Positions 38,563-47,197 of a DNA stretch of 64,000 nucleotides are shown piece after piece. The notes below the pieces were generated by a model, which made no database searches, was not told where the DNA came from, and was given only the letters and a program-made list of their open reading frames with translations. Each line of letters opens with the position of its first letter. The stretch's first letter is position 1. The stretch is from an uncultured Planctomycetaceae bacterium (GTDB lineage: Bacteria; Planctomycetota; Planctomycetia; Pirellulales; Thermoguttaceae), in the NCBI GenBank assembly GCA_946408825.1, contig CAMJTU010000010.1, positions 48,246 to 112,245 on the forward strand. The letters run 5' to 3'. The position numbers and the translations under genes were made by a program.

Positions 38563-38595
38563 TTTGACCTCGATGAAGACAAGAACGCTTGAAGA

Positions 38596-39429
38596 TTAAC
38601 ACGCATGGAGAACGAGACTCCAGTCGAGCGCGATTCCAAGTAGCGCGTGTTGCGCCCATCCGGACCAGATTGATTTCGTTCGAAAAACGAGATAGCCCCA
38701 AAGAATTCCACCAGCAATGCAGCCAAGCGTTTCAGTGATAGGATGACCGTAATGGAGCATCGTCGATAAGACTACTTGAATCATGACGGCGGGAGCGGCT
38801 CCAAGCGTCTGTGTGAGCCCGAGTTGTATAAATCCTCGAAACATAAATTCCCAAGAAAGATAGTAGAGGAAGAAATATAACGCGGTGTGGACGAGTAGAC
38901 ACGGCCATGACAATCCTGCCAGTGAATTGAAAGGATAGACGTTATAAAATCCTTTTACGTATCCGCTTGCCCATCCCGTAATGAGAAACAACGGAAGAAA
39001 AAAAAGACACGACGTCGCGATCCTTTTGGGCGATTTAAGAAAAAGTCCATAGTCGGCGAGGCGTTCGTGAAAAACGAATTTAACAACACAAGCCGGAACG
39101 ACTCCCATGATGAAGAACGCCGACCAGATTTTGCGGGCGTTCCAGAGGAAAAGGAGAGGGGCGACGCTCGACGATCCATCGAGGGGCTTGACGAGCGTTT
39201 GACCGTCGATCGTCAAAACGCAACGTCCTGTTTCCGGATCGGCCAATTTAGGCGTCGGAGGAACGTATTTCCAAAAGGTCAACGCAAAGACGGCGTAGAG
39301 TAAGATGATCGTCGTCTTGAGATTCTTTCCTTTGACGAACGCGAGGACATAGCAAAAAGCGGAACGAAGGAACGTTCCCTCGTAAAACAAGGCGCCGTTC
39401 GTGTCGTCTAAATCGTTTCTTTCGGTCAT
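38596..39429 (-). CDS. CPBP-family membrane protein (CAAX protease-like)
   Basis: A 277-residue membrane protein with about seven hydrophobic helices, ending in the CPBP/Rce1 domain. Motif 1 reads SWEFMFRGFI where EExxxRGxx is usual, so the first of the two acidic residues is replaced by Trp and only one Glu remains. Motif 2 (SWPCLLVHTALYFFLYYLSWEF) and the later histidines in STMLHYGHP and WAQHALLG keep the family pattern. Family members include CAAX proteases and immunity proteins; activity here is uncertain because of the altered motif. Start ATG 39429 lacks a strong ribosome binding site. Confidence 0.72.
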   Translation of the reverse strand: MTERNDLDDTNGALFYEGTFLRSAFCYVLAFVKGKNLKTTIILLYAVFALTFWKYVPPTPKLADPETGRCVLTIDGQTLVKPLDGSSSVAPLLFLWNARKIWSAFFIMGVVPACVVKFVFHERLADYGLFLKSPKRIATSCLFFLPLFLITGWASGYVKGFYNVYPFNSLAGLSWPCLLVHTALYFFLYYLSWEFMFRGFIQLGLTQTLGAAPAVMIQVVLSTMLHYGHPITETLGCIAGGILWGYLVFRTKSIWSGWAQHALLGIALDWSLVLHAC

Positions 39430-39484
39430 ATTGATTTGCTCTACTTAAAGAAACGCGTTATTCTAGACGTACTATCTGGAATGG

Positions 39485-39817
39485 TCAATTGGCCCACTTT
39501 CCGCACTTGACGCAATTTTCTTTTTTAGAGCCAAACGCACAGTTGTTGCAGAGTCTTGCCTCGGCATAGTTGTTTGGCGCCCATTTTCCACATTTTACGC
39601 AGTACTCCACCTTAGAGCCGAATCCGCAGTTATTGCATAAACCGGCAGGCGAATAACCGTTTGGCGCCCACTTTCCACATTTGACGCAATTTTCTTTTTT
39701 GGAGCCAAAAGCACAGTTGTTACAAAGTCTTGCTTTAAAGCGAGGCGCGCCGGCGTCGACTGGCGTCGTCGCGACGAGAAGAAGAACGCAAATCGCCAAT
39801 AACGCTTTTTTGAACAC
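39485..39817 (-). CDS. Small secreted protein with three Cys-rich zinc-ribbon-like repeats
   Basis: A 110-residue protein with a signal peptide (FKKALLAICVLLLVATTPVDA). The mature part consists of three tandem 28-residue repeats of the pattern LCNNCxFGSKxExCVKCGKWA, each with four cysteines as two CxxC pairs, so a zinc-ribbon-like unit or disulfide-linked beads. Repeats 1 and 3 are nearly identical; repeat 2 differs at a few positions. At the DNA level the outer repeats are also near-identical (around 39505 and 39685), so the array is young or kept uniform. GTG 39817 is chosen because AAGGAGAA precedes it and it gives the signal peptide directly. Function unknown. Confidence 0.78.
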   Translation of the reverse strand: MFKKALLAICVLLLVATTPVDAGAPRFKARLCNNCAFGSKKENCVKCGKWAPNGYSPAGLCNNCGFGSKVEYCVKCGKWAPNNYAEARLCNNCAFGSKKENCVKCGKWAN

Positions 39818-39989
39818 GGCAATTCTCCTTATTGGTTCTGTCGGTTGAGTTGCAACGACGAGCAATTCGCAACCACGCAGTCCATTATAACTCTATCGCC
39901 GCCAGTAGCGAAAGCCCCCGTTGTTTTTTTTTAGAAAAACGTCCCACGCTTACCAGACGCTTGACATATCAAACGTTTTCCTCGTCGCC

Positions 39990-40018
39990 TTGACTTTAGA
40001 ACTTTGGCTCGGTATCAT
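39990..40018 (+). promoter_or_regulatory. Sigma-70-type promoter for the metallophosphoesterase gene
   Basis: TTGACT (39990-39995), a 17-base spacer and TATCAT (40013-40018). Another TTGACA lies at 39961-39966 without a good partner. Confidence 0.65.
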
Positions 40019-40088
40019 CGAAGGATGCGTCGATAGGAACGCGATACTTGGAAAATCCCCGCTTTAATCATCGTAATTGGGTGCGCCA

Positions 40089-41225
40089 ATGTTGAAAAAA
40101 TGGATTGTTTCTTTGTTGTTGATCCTTGCTTTCTGTTCTTCAACCTCCCTTATCGCTCAAGATGTGAAGGACGCGTATGTGGCGCCCGCGCTACAGCAGG
40201 ACGGGGGCTGGACGATGGTCGTTATTCCCGATCCTCAAGCTTATACGCGCTATGGTAGAAATCAGGGCGTTTTTGAGTTGATGACCGCATGGATTGCCGA
40301 AAATAAGGAAACGCTCAATATTCAGCAGGTTATCTGTGTTGGCGATTTGGTCGAATCGAATAATCTGCAGAAACCGGACGGAAAGTACGCTAATCAGACG
40401 AGCCGTCAGATGTGGGACGCTTGTTCGAAGGCGTTTTCACGCCTCGACGGAATTTACGCCTATGTGAACGTAACGGGCAACCATGACTATGGTCCGTACA
40501 TTTATCCTGACGGCAATCATTATGGAACTCGTTCTTCACTCAATCGCGAGACGCGGTTTAACGATTATTTCCCGCCAGAGCGCAATTCTGCGCTTCAAGG
40601 CGTTCTTTTTGAGATGTTTGAAAACGCGTACGGCGCAAAGACGCTTGAAAACGCCGCATATCAGTTTAAAGGAACCGACGGACAGCGAATCGTCGTCGTC
40701 GCGTTGGAATTCGCGCCGCGTCCAGAAACTTTGCAGTGGGCGAAGAGCGTCTTTGAACGCCCTGAAAACGCCGACGCGTTCGGAATTGTCGTAACTCACT
40801 CTTACTTACGTCCTTATACGGACGATTGCATTCGCGACCCTAGGGAGGGTTACGGTCTCAATAAAGAGGGAGGACGTTCGGGCGAAGAAATCTGGAACGA
40901 ACTTGTTTACCCGACGGCAAATATTCGCATGGTCGTTAGCGGACATCATTCTAAGGCGGACGACATGGACGGTTGCACCGGCTTCCGTATTGACAAGAAC
41001 GCGGCTGGAAAGAACGTTGCGCAACTCCTTTGCGACATGCAGGCGATGGGGGGCGGATGGGAAGGAAACGGCGGCGACGGGTGGCTCCAACTCGTCGAGT
41101 TTTCTCGCGATATGAAGACGGTCAAAGTCCGCACGTTCTCACCCCTCTTCGCGATCTCGCCAACGACGCGGGAACACGCGTGGTATCCCGGCGATAAGCA
41201 GAATTTTGAGTTCACGCTCGAGTGA
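40089..41225 (+). CDS. Secreted calcineurin-like metallophosphoesterase
   Basis: A 378-residue enzyme with a signal peptide (about 1-24, ending SLIAQ). The calcineurin-like set of metal motifs is complete: IPDPQ, VGDLVE, VTGNHDYG, VTHSY and SGHHS. Two divalent metals in such enzymes cleave phosphomono- or diesters. The topology suggests action in the periplasm or outside. TTG 40077 would add four residues; ATG 40089 looks better. It ends 107 bases before the GH2 gene on the same strand. A phospholipase or nucleotidase role cannot be decided from sequence. Confidence 0.88.
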   Translation: MLKKWIVSLLLILAFCSSTSLIAQDVKDAYVAPALQQDGGWTMVVIPDPQAYTRYGRNQGVFELMTAWIAENKETLNIQQVICVGDLVESNNLQKPDGKYANQTSRQMWDACSKAFSRLDGIYAYVNVTGNHDYGPYIYPDGNHYGTRSSLNRETRFNDYFPPERNSALQGVLFEMFENAYGAKTLENAAYQFKGTDGQRIVVVALEFAPRPETLQWAKSVFERPENADAFGIVVTHSYLRPYTDDCIRDPREGYGLNKEGGRSGEEIWNELVYPTANIRMVVSGHHSKADDMDGCTGFRIDKNAAGKNVAQLLCDMQAMGGGWEGNGGDGWLQLVEFSRDMKTVKVRTFSPLFAISPTTREHAWYPGDKQNFEFTLE

Positions 41226-41332
41226 ACGGCGTCGCCTGCAATCGCGACGCTTGATCCTCGAAGGACGTTTCCTCCGCCGTGCTCGTCGCGTTTCACGACG
41301 ATTTGAATCTTCGCTTATGAAAGGAGCGAATT

Positions 41333-43951
41333 ATGACGTTTACAATCACCCGTTTAGTGCGAACAGCGCTTTTCGCCGCTCTCGGAACGACAGCGCTTTT
41401 CGGCGCGTTCGCTCAAACTTCGGCGCGCGAAACGCTTAACTTTAACGACGGCTGGAGTTTTGCGCTCGTCGCGCCCGACGACGTTCGTTCCGAGTCGATT
41501 CGTTCCCTAAAAATAGGCGACGCGGAGCCCCAAGAAAAGACGGGAGAGACGAAGCGCGTCCGTTTGCCTCACGATTGGGCGATCGAACGCGGATTTGACG
41601 CGTCCCTCGACGGGGCGACGGGCAAGACGTTCTGGCGCGGGGTCGGCGTTTATCGTCATGACCTTCATGTCGACGCGAGCGACTCCGACAAGCGTTTCGT
41701 CTTGGGGTTCGACGGCGTTATGTCGTTTCCGGAGGTCTTTGTCAACGGTCGTTACGCGGGCGGTTGGGACTACGGTTATCTTGGATTTCAAGTTGATATT
41801 ACGCCTTTTTTGAAGTCGGACGCGGACAACCTAATTGAAGTTCGTTGCGACACGCGAGAACATCGTTCCCGTTGGTATCCAGGCGCGGGAATCTATCGCG
41901 GCGTCGAACTAATCAAATGTTCGAAAGACCTTTGGCTTCCGCAAGGATCCGTCGTTGTGACGACGCCTCGCGTCGAGCCTGAAACGCCTGTTAGAGGCTC
42001 GGCCTTCGTCAAGGTCGAGACGTCTCCAGAAGTTGCGCGCGATATTTCTGGCGCGACAGTTTGCCTCAAATTGATCGATCCCTCAGGGCAGATCGCCTTT
42101 GAGAAAGAATCGACGCTTGATTTAAAAGCGAATTTTCAAAAGAATGAAGCGCTTTCGCAGGCGAATCAGTTTCCACAGTATGAAGACGCTCCCGTCTGCG
42201 CTTTTGAAGCGGAGTTGACTGACGCCGTTCTTTGGGACGTCGACGCGCCGCGAATGTATCGTGCCGAGGTCTGTTTCAAAGACGCGAGAGGGTACGTCCT
42301 TGACGAATATTCGACGCGTTTCGGGATTCGACTCGCCGAGTGGACGCTGGACGACGGGTTCCATTTGAACGGTCGTCGCGTACAACTCAACGGCGTCGAT
42401 CTTCATCACGATCAAGGGCTTATCGGCGCCGCGTCGCATCCTGCGGCGGTCCGTCGTCAGCTTTCGATCATGCGCGATATGGGGGCGAACGCGATCCGCA
42501 CCAGCCACAACCCGAATTCGTCCGCGTTTATGGACGCGTGCGACGAGATGGGGTTCATCGTCTGGAACGAACTCTTCGACAAGTGGGACGGAACCGCCGG
42601 TTTGCGGAAGGAGGACGATTTCTATTCCTTTGCGGAACGACAGGCGCGCCAATTTGCGCGGCGCGATCGCAATCGACCTTCGGTCTGCGCGTGGTCGATT
42701 GGAAACGAGATCGCCGACGTTGAGATGAATAGGGCGGGAAGTTCTAATCCGTCTGGAGACGCGGTAAAGCGCGTCGAGTTTCTCCATGACGCGATGAAGC
42801 GTTACGACGCTTCGCGGCGCGTCGGCATGGGGTGCTTCATTGAAGGCGCGATCGGAGATTATCCGCCGAAAAATCCCGTTCTCGCGCCCCTCGATATTTC
42901 CGGTTGGAACTATGGGGGAAAATATCGCTTTGCGCGTGCGAGCTTCCCTAATATGCCGCTCGTTTACACTGAGTCTGCGTCGGCGTTCTCGACCCGAGGG
43001 TACTACGATCTCCGCCATCCCGAGAAGAAAGATCAATATGACGACAAAGCGTTACAGGTTGATAGTTACGATCTGATATCGGCGAACGGACCTCGCGATA
43101 TTCCCGACGTCGATTTTGAACGAATGCTCGAAGACCGTTATGTCGCAGGCGAATTTGTATGGACGGGCTTCGACTATATTGGCGAGCCTGCGCCCTTTGA
43201 AAGGAGGGCGAAGGTCAGTTACTTCGGAATCGTCGACCTCTGCGGCGTTCCGAAGGATCGATTTTGGCTTTACCGCAGTCATTGGAACGATAAGGACGTA
43301 ACGGCGCATATTGTCCCGCATTGGACGTGGAACGCCGACGTTACGACGAATGTTCCAGTCTACGTCTATACGAGCGGCGACTCCGCGGAGTTGTTCCTTA
43401 ACGGCAAGTCGCTCGGCGTGAGACATAAGGATAAGACGCGAACGTTTAAAAAACCGAAGGGCGCGTCCTTCGATTTGCCAGATTATTACTGGATTGTCGA
43501 CAAATTCCGGCTCCGATGGGAAAACGTCTCCTACGAACCTGGCGTTTTGGAAGCCGTTTGTTACAAAGACGGTCAAGAGATCGGTCGATCCGTCGTTAAA
43601 ACAGCGGGGAAAGTCGCGGCGTTGAAAGCGACGCCGGAAAAACAGACGTTTGAGAGTAACGACGATCTGATTTACGTCGAAATCAACGCAGTCGACGAGG
43701 AGGGGACGATTTGCCCCAACGCCGCGACGCGATTTACTGTCGACGTCGAAGGTCCGGCGACCGTCGCAGGACTAGGAACGGGCGACCCGATCGATCTCGA
43801 TTCTTTCGCCGATTTGTCGCATTCTCTCTTCTATGGTTCTGCAACGCTAGTTTTACGATCAACTTCCGGCTGGGATTCGACGTCCAATGGCGTTCGTGTT
43901 CAAATTAAAGCAGAATCGCTGGACGACGTTGTCTTAAATATCGGTCACTAA
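41333..43951 (+). CDS. Secreted GH2-family beta-galactosidase-like enzyme
   Basis: An 872-residue enzyme with a signal peptide (about 1-30, FGAFAQ). Jelly-roll domain (FNDGWSF, RLPHDWAIERG, TFWRGVGVYRHDL), immunoglobulin-like domain, then the TIM barrel with RTSHNPNSSAFMDACDEMGF, the acid/base Glu459 in WSIGNEIAD, and the nucleophile Glu547 in VYTESASAF. C-terminal beta domains follow (about 650-872). The family includes beta-galactosidases, mannosidases and glucuronidases; the substrate cannot be fixed from sequence. GAAAGGAG precedes the ATG. A strong terminator closes the unit. Confidence 0.93.
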   Translation: MTFTITRLVRTALFAALGTTALFGAFAQTSARETLNFNDGWSFALVAPDDVRSESIRSLKIGDAEPQEKTGETKRVRLPHDWAIERGFDASLDGATGKTFWRGVGVYRHDLHVDASDSDKRFVLGFDGVMSFPEVFVNGRYAGGWDYGYLGFQVDITPFLKSDADNLIEVRCDTREHRSRWYPGAGIYRGVELIKCSKDLWLPQGSVVVTTPRVEPETPVRGSAFVKVETSPEVARDISGATVCLKLIDPSGQIAFEKESTLDLKANFQKNEALSQANQFPQYEDAPVCAFEAELTDAVLWDVDAPRMYRAEVCFKDARGYVLDEYSTRFGIRLAEWTLDDGFHLNGRRVQLNGVDLHHDQGLIGAASHPAAVRRQLSIMRDMGANAIRTSHNPNSSAFMDACDEMGFIVWNELFDKWDGTAGLRKEDDFYSFAERQARQFARRDRNRPSVCAWSIGNEIADVEMNRAGSSNPSGDAVKRVEFLHDAMKRYDASRRVGMGCFIEGAIGDYPPKNPVLAPLDISGWNYGGKYRFARASFPNMPLVYTESASAFSTRGYYDLRHPEKKDQYDDKALQVDSYDLISANGPRDIPDVDFERMLEDRYVAGEFVWTGFDYIGEPAPFERRAKVSYFGIVDLCGVPKDRFWLYRSHWNDKDVTAHIVPHWTWNADVTTNVPVYVYTSGDSAELFLNGKSLGVRHKDKTRTFKKPKGASFDLPDYYWIVDKFRLRWENVSYEPGVLEAVCYKDGQEIGRSVVKTAGKVAALKATPEKQTFESNDDLIYVEINAVDEEGTICPNAATRFTVDVEGPATVAGLGTGDPIDLDSFADLSHSLFYGSATLVLRSTSGWDSTSNGVRVQIKAESLDDVVLNIGH

Positions 43952-43973
43952 TTTTTTCATGCGTTGACGAAGG

Positions 43974-44010
43974 AACGGCGAACACGTTAACAATGTGTTC
44001 GCCGTTTTTA
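43974..44010 (+). terminator. Terminator after the GH2 gene
   Basis: AACGGCGAACAC (43974-43985) and GTGTTCGCCGTT (43995-44006) make a perfect 12-base-pair stem, followed by TTTAATTTA. Confidence 0.9.
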
Positions 44011-44377
44011 ATTTATCGACTTAATTAATTTACTTATCTCGAGTTATGCAAGAATCAAGTCTTTTGGTTCTTCCTCTTGGCAATAATCTTGAAGAATTTT
44101 TATACGCCAATACCCATGCTGATTTTAACGTCAAATCAAACGTTTGTTATTGACTGAGTCGATAGCCACTTATCGATATTTTAGATTTGACAGTCAGAAA
44201 AAGCAGAGTATAATATCGCCTACTTAAAGCATACTAATTTGATAGGAATTACATTAAGATATTGATTTTGAATACCTTCTGTAAATTTTCTAGATAAATT
44301 GTCTTGCTTATTCAAACGCTAAACTAGTCTAGTAGATATGTTAAAGAAAATTAACAATGGTTATAGGAGACGTTTTA
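44011..44377. other. AT-rich border of the sulfate island
   Basis: About 365 bases without a gene, strikingly AT-rich with many TTAAT and TTTTAT runs, unlike the sequence on either side. The promoter at 44187-44214 lies inside. No integrase, repeat or tRNA end was seen. Confidence 0.55.
44187..44214 (+). promoter_or_regulatory. Consensus sigma-70 promoter of the sulfate operon
   Basis: TTGACA (44187-44192), a 16-base spacer and TATAAT (44209-44214): both boxes are perfect. It lies about 165 bases upstream of the cysP-like start and leaves a long leader that could be a target for the LysR regulator. Confidence 0.8.
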
Positions 44378-45442
44378 ATGAGCAAAAACATTTTTTATTC
44401 CATTCTTTACCTGATGTTTCTTTTTCTTGGTTTCTTAGGGAGTGGGTGCGATAAACCTGCTTCGTCTGACGGCGCTATTGAAATAGTGAACGTTTCTTAC
44501 GATCCAACGCGCGAGTTATACCAAGCCTATAACGCTTTATTCGAAAAACACTACGAAGAATTGACTGGCAAGCAGATTAAAGTGACTCAATCGCATGGCG
44601 GCTCGGGGAAGCAGGCGCTTGAAGTGTCAAACGGACTTAAAGCCGACGTCGTTACCCTTGCGTTGGAGGGCGACGTCCAAGTTGTTGCCGACGCGGGCTT
44701 AATTGAACCCGGTTTTACGTCGAAGTTACCTTTCGACAGTTCGCCGTATACGTCGACCATCGTGTTCCTCGTACGTGCAGGCAACCCCAAAAATATTAAA
44801 GATTGGAATGATCTTACGCGCGACGGCGTCGGGGTCGTTACCCCCAACCCCAAGACGTCGGGAGGAGCGATGTGGAATTATCTTGCCGCTTGGTATTTCT
44901 TTGAACAAGAAGGACAAACAGAGCGGCAGATTCATGAATCAATTCGCAAACTCTACCATAACGTGGTCGTGCTAGATTCCGGCGCTCGAGGCGCGACGAC
45001 TTCGTTCGTGGAAAACGGTCAAGGCGACGTTCTCGTCGCTTGGGAAAACGAAGCGTTTCTTTCTCTGCGTGAATACCCCGGTCAATATGAGATTGTGGTT
45101 CCATCTGTTTCGATTCTTTGCCAACCGACGGTTGCCGTCGTCGACGGAGTTGCGGAAAGGCGCGGGACGGCGGAGGTTGCGCACGAGTATCTTAAATATC
45201 TCTATTCGGACGAAGCGCAACGCCTAGAAGCCGAGAATTTTTATCGTCCGAGTTCAAAAGAAATATATCAGGAATTTGTTTCCGAGACGCCGTCGGCAAG
45301 CATCGTCAATATCCCTGAGGATGGCAAATGGATTAATGACAACGTCAAGTTGACGACGATTGATCATTTCGGCGGTTGGAAAAAGGCGCGAGCGACCCAC
45401 TTTGCAGACGGCGCGACATTCGACTCAATCTATGAGAAGTGA
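44378..45442 (+). CDS. cysP: Sulfate ABC transporter substrate-binding protein (CysP/Sbp-like)
   Basis: A 354-residue periplasmic sulfate-binding protein. ATG 44378 follows ATAGGAGA with good spacing; ATG 44357 lacks one. The signal ends with a lipobox-like FLGSGC (Cys24), so it is probably a lipoprotein. Family stretches include NVSYDPTRELYQAYN, TQSHGGSGKQA, LALEGDVQ, VVTPNPKTSGGAMWNYLA and VLDSGARGATTSF. It delivers sulfate or thiosulfate to the CysT/CysW permease. First gene of the operon, directly after the strong promoter. Sbp and CysP cannot be told apart with certainty. Confidence 0.93.
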   Translation: MSKNIFYSILYLMFLFLGFLGSGCDKPASSDGAIEIVNVSYDPTRELYQAYNALFEKHYEELTGKQIKVTQSHGGSGKQALEVSNGLKADVVTLALEGDVQVVADAGLIEPGFTSKLPFDSSPYTSTIVFLVRAGNPKNIKDWNDLTRDGVGVVTPNPKTSGGAMWNYLAAWYFFEQEGQTERQIHESIRKLYHNVVVLDSGARGATTSFVENGQGDVLVAWENEAFLSLREYPGQYEIVVPSVSILCQPTVAVVDGVAERRGTAEVAHEYLKYLYSDEAQRLEAENFYRPSSKEIYQEFVSETPSASIVNIPEDGKWINDNVKLTTIDHFGGWKKARATHFADGATFDSIYEK

Positions 45443-45503
45443 ACTCTTACGAGCGTCGAAAACTGTCGTTCCTCCGCAGAGACTTGCAAGAAGGAGCGTG
45501 CTG

Positions 45504-46343
45504 ATGAAGCTACAGAAATCAAAAAGCATAATACCAGGATTCGGCTTGACGTTTGGCGTAACGATAACGATCTTGAGTCTGATTGTTCTCATTCCGTTAT
45601 GCTCTTTAGTCGTGTACTCGGCAAAATTAAGTCCGGCAGAATTCTGGCATACGATTACTCGCGAGCGTGTTCTATCAAGTTACTATGTAAGCATTGGCAC
45701 ATCGTTGGTCGCCGCGTTAGTCAACGTGTTTATGGGGCTGGCGCTTGCTTGGGTGTTGGTTCGATATGAATTTCGAGGCAAAAGGTTTATTGATGGAATT
45801 ATCGAACTGCCATTCGCATTGCCGACGGCTGTCGCCGGCATTTCTCTGACTCATCTAACGACGACTAACGGTTGGGTTGGAAAGATCGCTTACGATTTAT
45901 TGGGCGTGAAGTTAGCGTATACTCCCTTAGGGATAACGATCGCCCTCGTTTTTATCGGGATTCCATTTGTCGCGAGATCTGTTCAACCAGTCTTGGAAAA
46001 GTTCGATATCCAGTATGAAGAGGCGGCGGTAATCCTAGGAGCGAGTCGACTTCGAATTTTCTGGAAGGTGATTTTTCCTGAAATTTTACCTGCGCTCATA
46101 TCAGGGTTTACGCTTGCCTTTGCGAGAGGCGTCGGCGAATACGGCAGCGTTGTGTTCATTTCTGGAAATATTCCCTACGAAACGGAAATAGCGCCGTTGT
46201 TGATCATGTCGAAACTTCAAGAGTTTGATTATGCCAGCGCGACAAGTATCGCGTTGACGTTACTACTCCTTGCTTTTGTGATTCTCTCCGTGAACGCCGT
46301 CTTCCAAAGTATTGTTTCTAAACGCATTAGCGGTTTGGCTTAA
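45504..46343 (+). CDS. cysT: Sulfate ABC transporter permease CysT
   Basis: A 279-residue permease with about six transmembrane helices. ATG 45504 follows AAGGAGCG; upstream in-frame codons to 45360 overlap cysP and look non-native. The EAA loop AAVILGASRLRIFWKVIFPEILPAL contacts the ATPase CysA. The C-terminal stretch GEYGSVVFISGNIPYETEIAP is diagnostic for sulfate transporters. With CysW it forms the membrane channel. It starts 61 bases after cysP. Confidence 0.94.
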   Translation: MKLQKSKSIIPGFGLTFGVTITILSLIVLIPLCSLVVYSAKLSPAEFWHTITRERVLSSYYVSIGTSLVAALVNVFMGLALAWVLVRYEFRGKRFIDGIIELPFALPTAVAGISLTHLTTTNGWVGKIAYDLLGVKLAYTPLGITIALVFIGIPFVARSVQPVLEKFDIQYEEAAVILGASRLRIFWKVIFPEILPALISGFTLAFARGVGEYGSVVFISGNIPYETEIAPLLIMSKLQEFDYASATSIALTLLLLAFVILSVNAVFQSIVSKRISGLA

Positions 46344-46359
46344 GAAAGGAGGAGGACGT

Positions 46360-47190
46360 ATGAATATTCGTAGGAACGAGGGAGCGATCAAGTGGACTCT
46401 TATCACACTCTGCGCGATATTTCTCGCAGTCTTCTTGATTCTTCCGCTAATATACATCGTTGCGACTTCGTTGCGAGCCGGTTTTCAAACTTATTGGAAA
46501 TCTATAACAGACGAATATGCAATTAAGGCGGCGATACTAACGCTTGAGGCTACGGCGTGGGCGGTCGTCATAAACACGGCGTTTGGCGTGTGCGCGGCGT
46601 GGACTCTCACGAAGTTTCAGTTTCGTGGTAAAAAGACCATTTCAACATTTATTGATCTGCCGGTTACCGTTTCGCCGATCATTGCGGGTTTGATTTATGT
46701 TCTAACCTTTGGGAGACAGAGTTTTCTTTTTCCGATTTTGGATCGGTTAGGGTGGCAAATTATTTTTGCGGTCCCCGGGATCGTTCTCGCCACCGTTTTT
46801 GTGACGTTTCCCTTTATTTCCCGCGAGATTATTCCTGCGTTGACAGCGCAAGGAACGGATGAAGAGGAGGCGGCGGCGCAAATGGGCGCAAGCATGTTCA
46901 CTATTTTTCGCAAGGTTACGTTTCCCCACATTAAGTGGGCTCTTTTGTATGGCGTGGTTCTCTGCGCCGCGCGCGCTATGGGCGAGTTTGGAGCGGTCTC
47001 GGTTCTTTCGGGACATCTTCGTGGGAAAACGAACACGTTGCCGCTTTACATTGAACTCTTGTACCAAGGATATGATTTTACAGGCGCGTTTGCCGCTTCG
47101 AGCGTCCTGGTCATTATGTCTATTGTTATTCTAGCGTTGCGCGTATGGTTGGAGAAAAAAGGCGTCAAAGACCTTGACGTAAGAAAGTGA
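46360..47190 (+). CDS. cysW: Sulfate ABC transporter permease CysW
   Basis: A 276-residue permease with about six transmembrane helices. ATG 46360 follows AAAGGAGGAGG. The LPVTVSPIIAGLIYVL helix, the EAA loop (EEAAAQMGASMFTIFRKVTFPHIKWAL) and GEFGAVSVLSGHLRGKTNTLPL are typical CysW regions. It pairs with CysT. The start lies 16 bases after the cysT stop and the stop 7 bases before cysA. Confidence 0.94.
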   Translation: MNIRRNEGAIKWTLITLCAIFLAVFLILPLIYIVATSLRAGFQTYWKSITDEYAIKAAILTLEATAWAVVINTAFGVCAAWTLTKFQFRGKKTISTFIDLPVTVSPIIAGLIYVLTFGRQSFLFPILDRLGWQIIFAVPGIVLATVFVTFPFISREIIPALTAQGTDEEEAAAQMGASMFTIFRKVTFPHIKWALLYGVVLCAARAMGEFGAVSVLSGHLRGKTNTLPLYIELLYQGYDFTGAFAASSVLVIMSIVILALRVWLEKKGVKDLDVRK

Positions 47191-47197
47191 GGAGACC

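Noticed and set aside
42122..43036. Minus-strand frame of 304 codons inside the GH2 gene
   Set aside because: Arg-rich shadow of the GH2 coding strand; the GH2 catalytic residues are on the plus strand.
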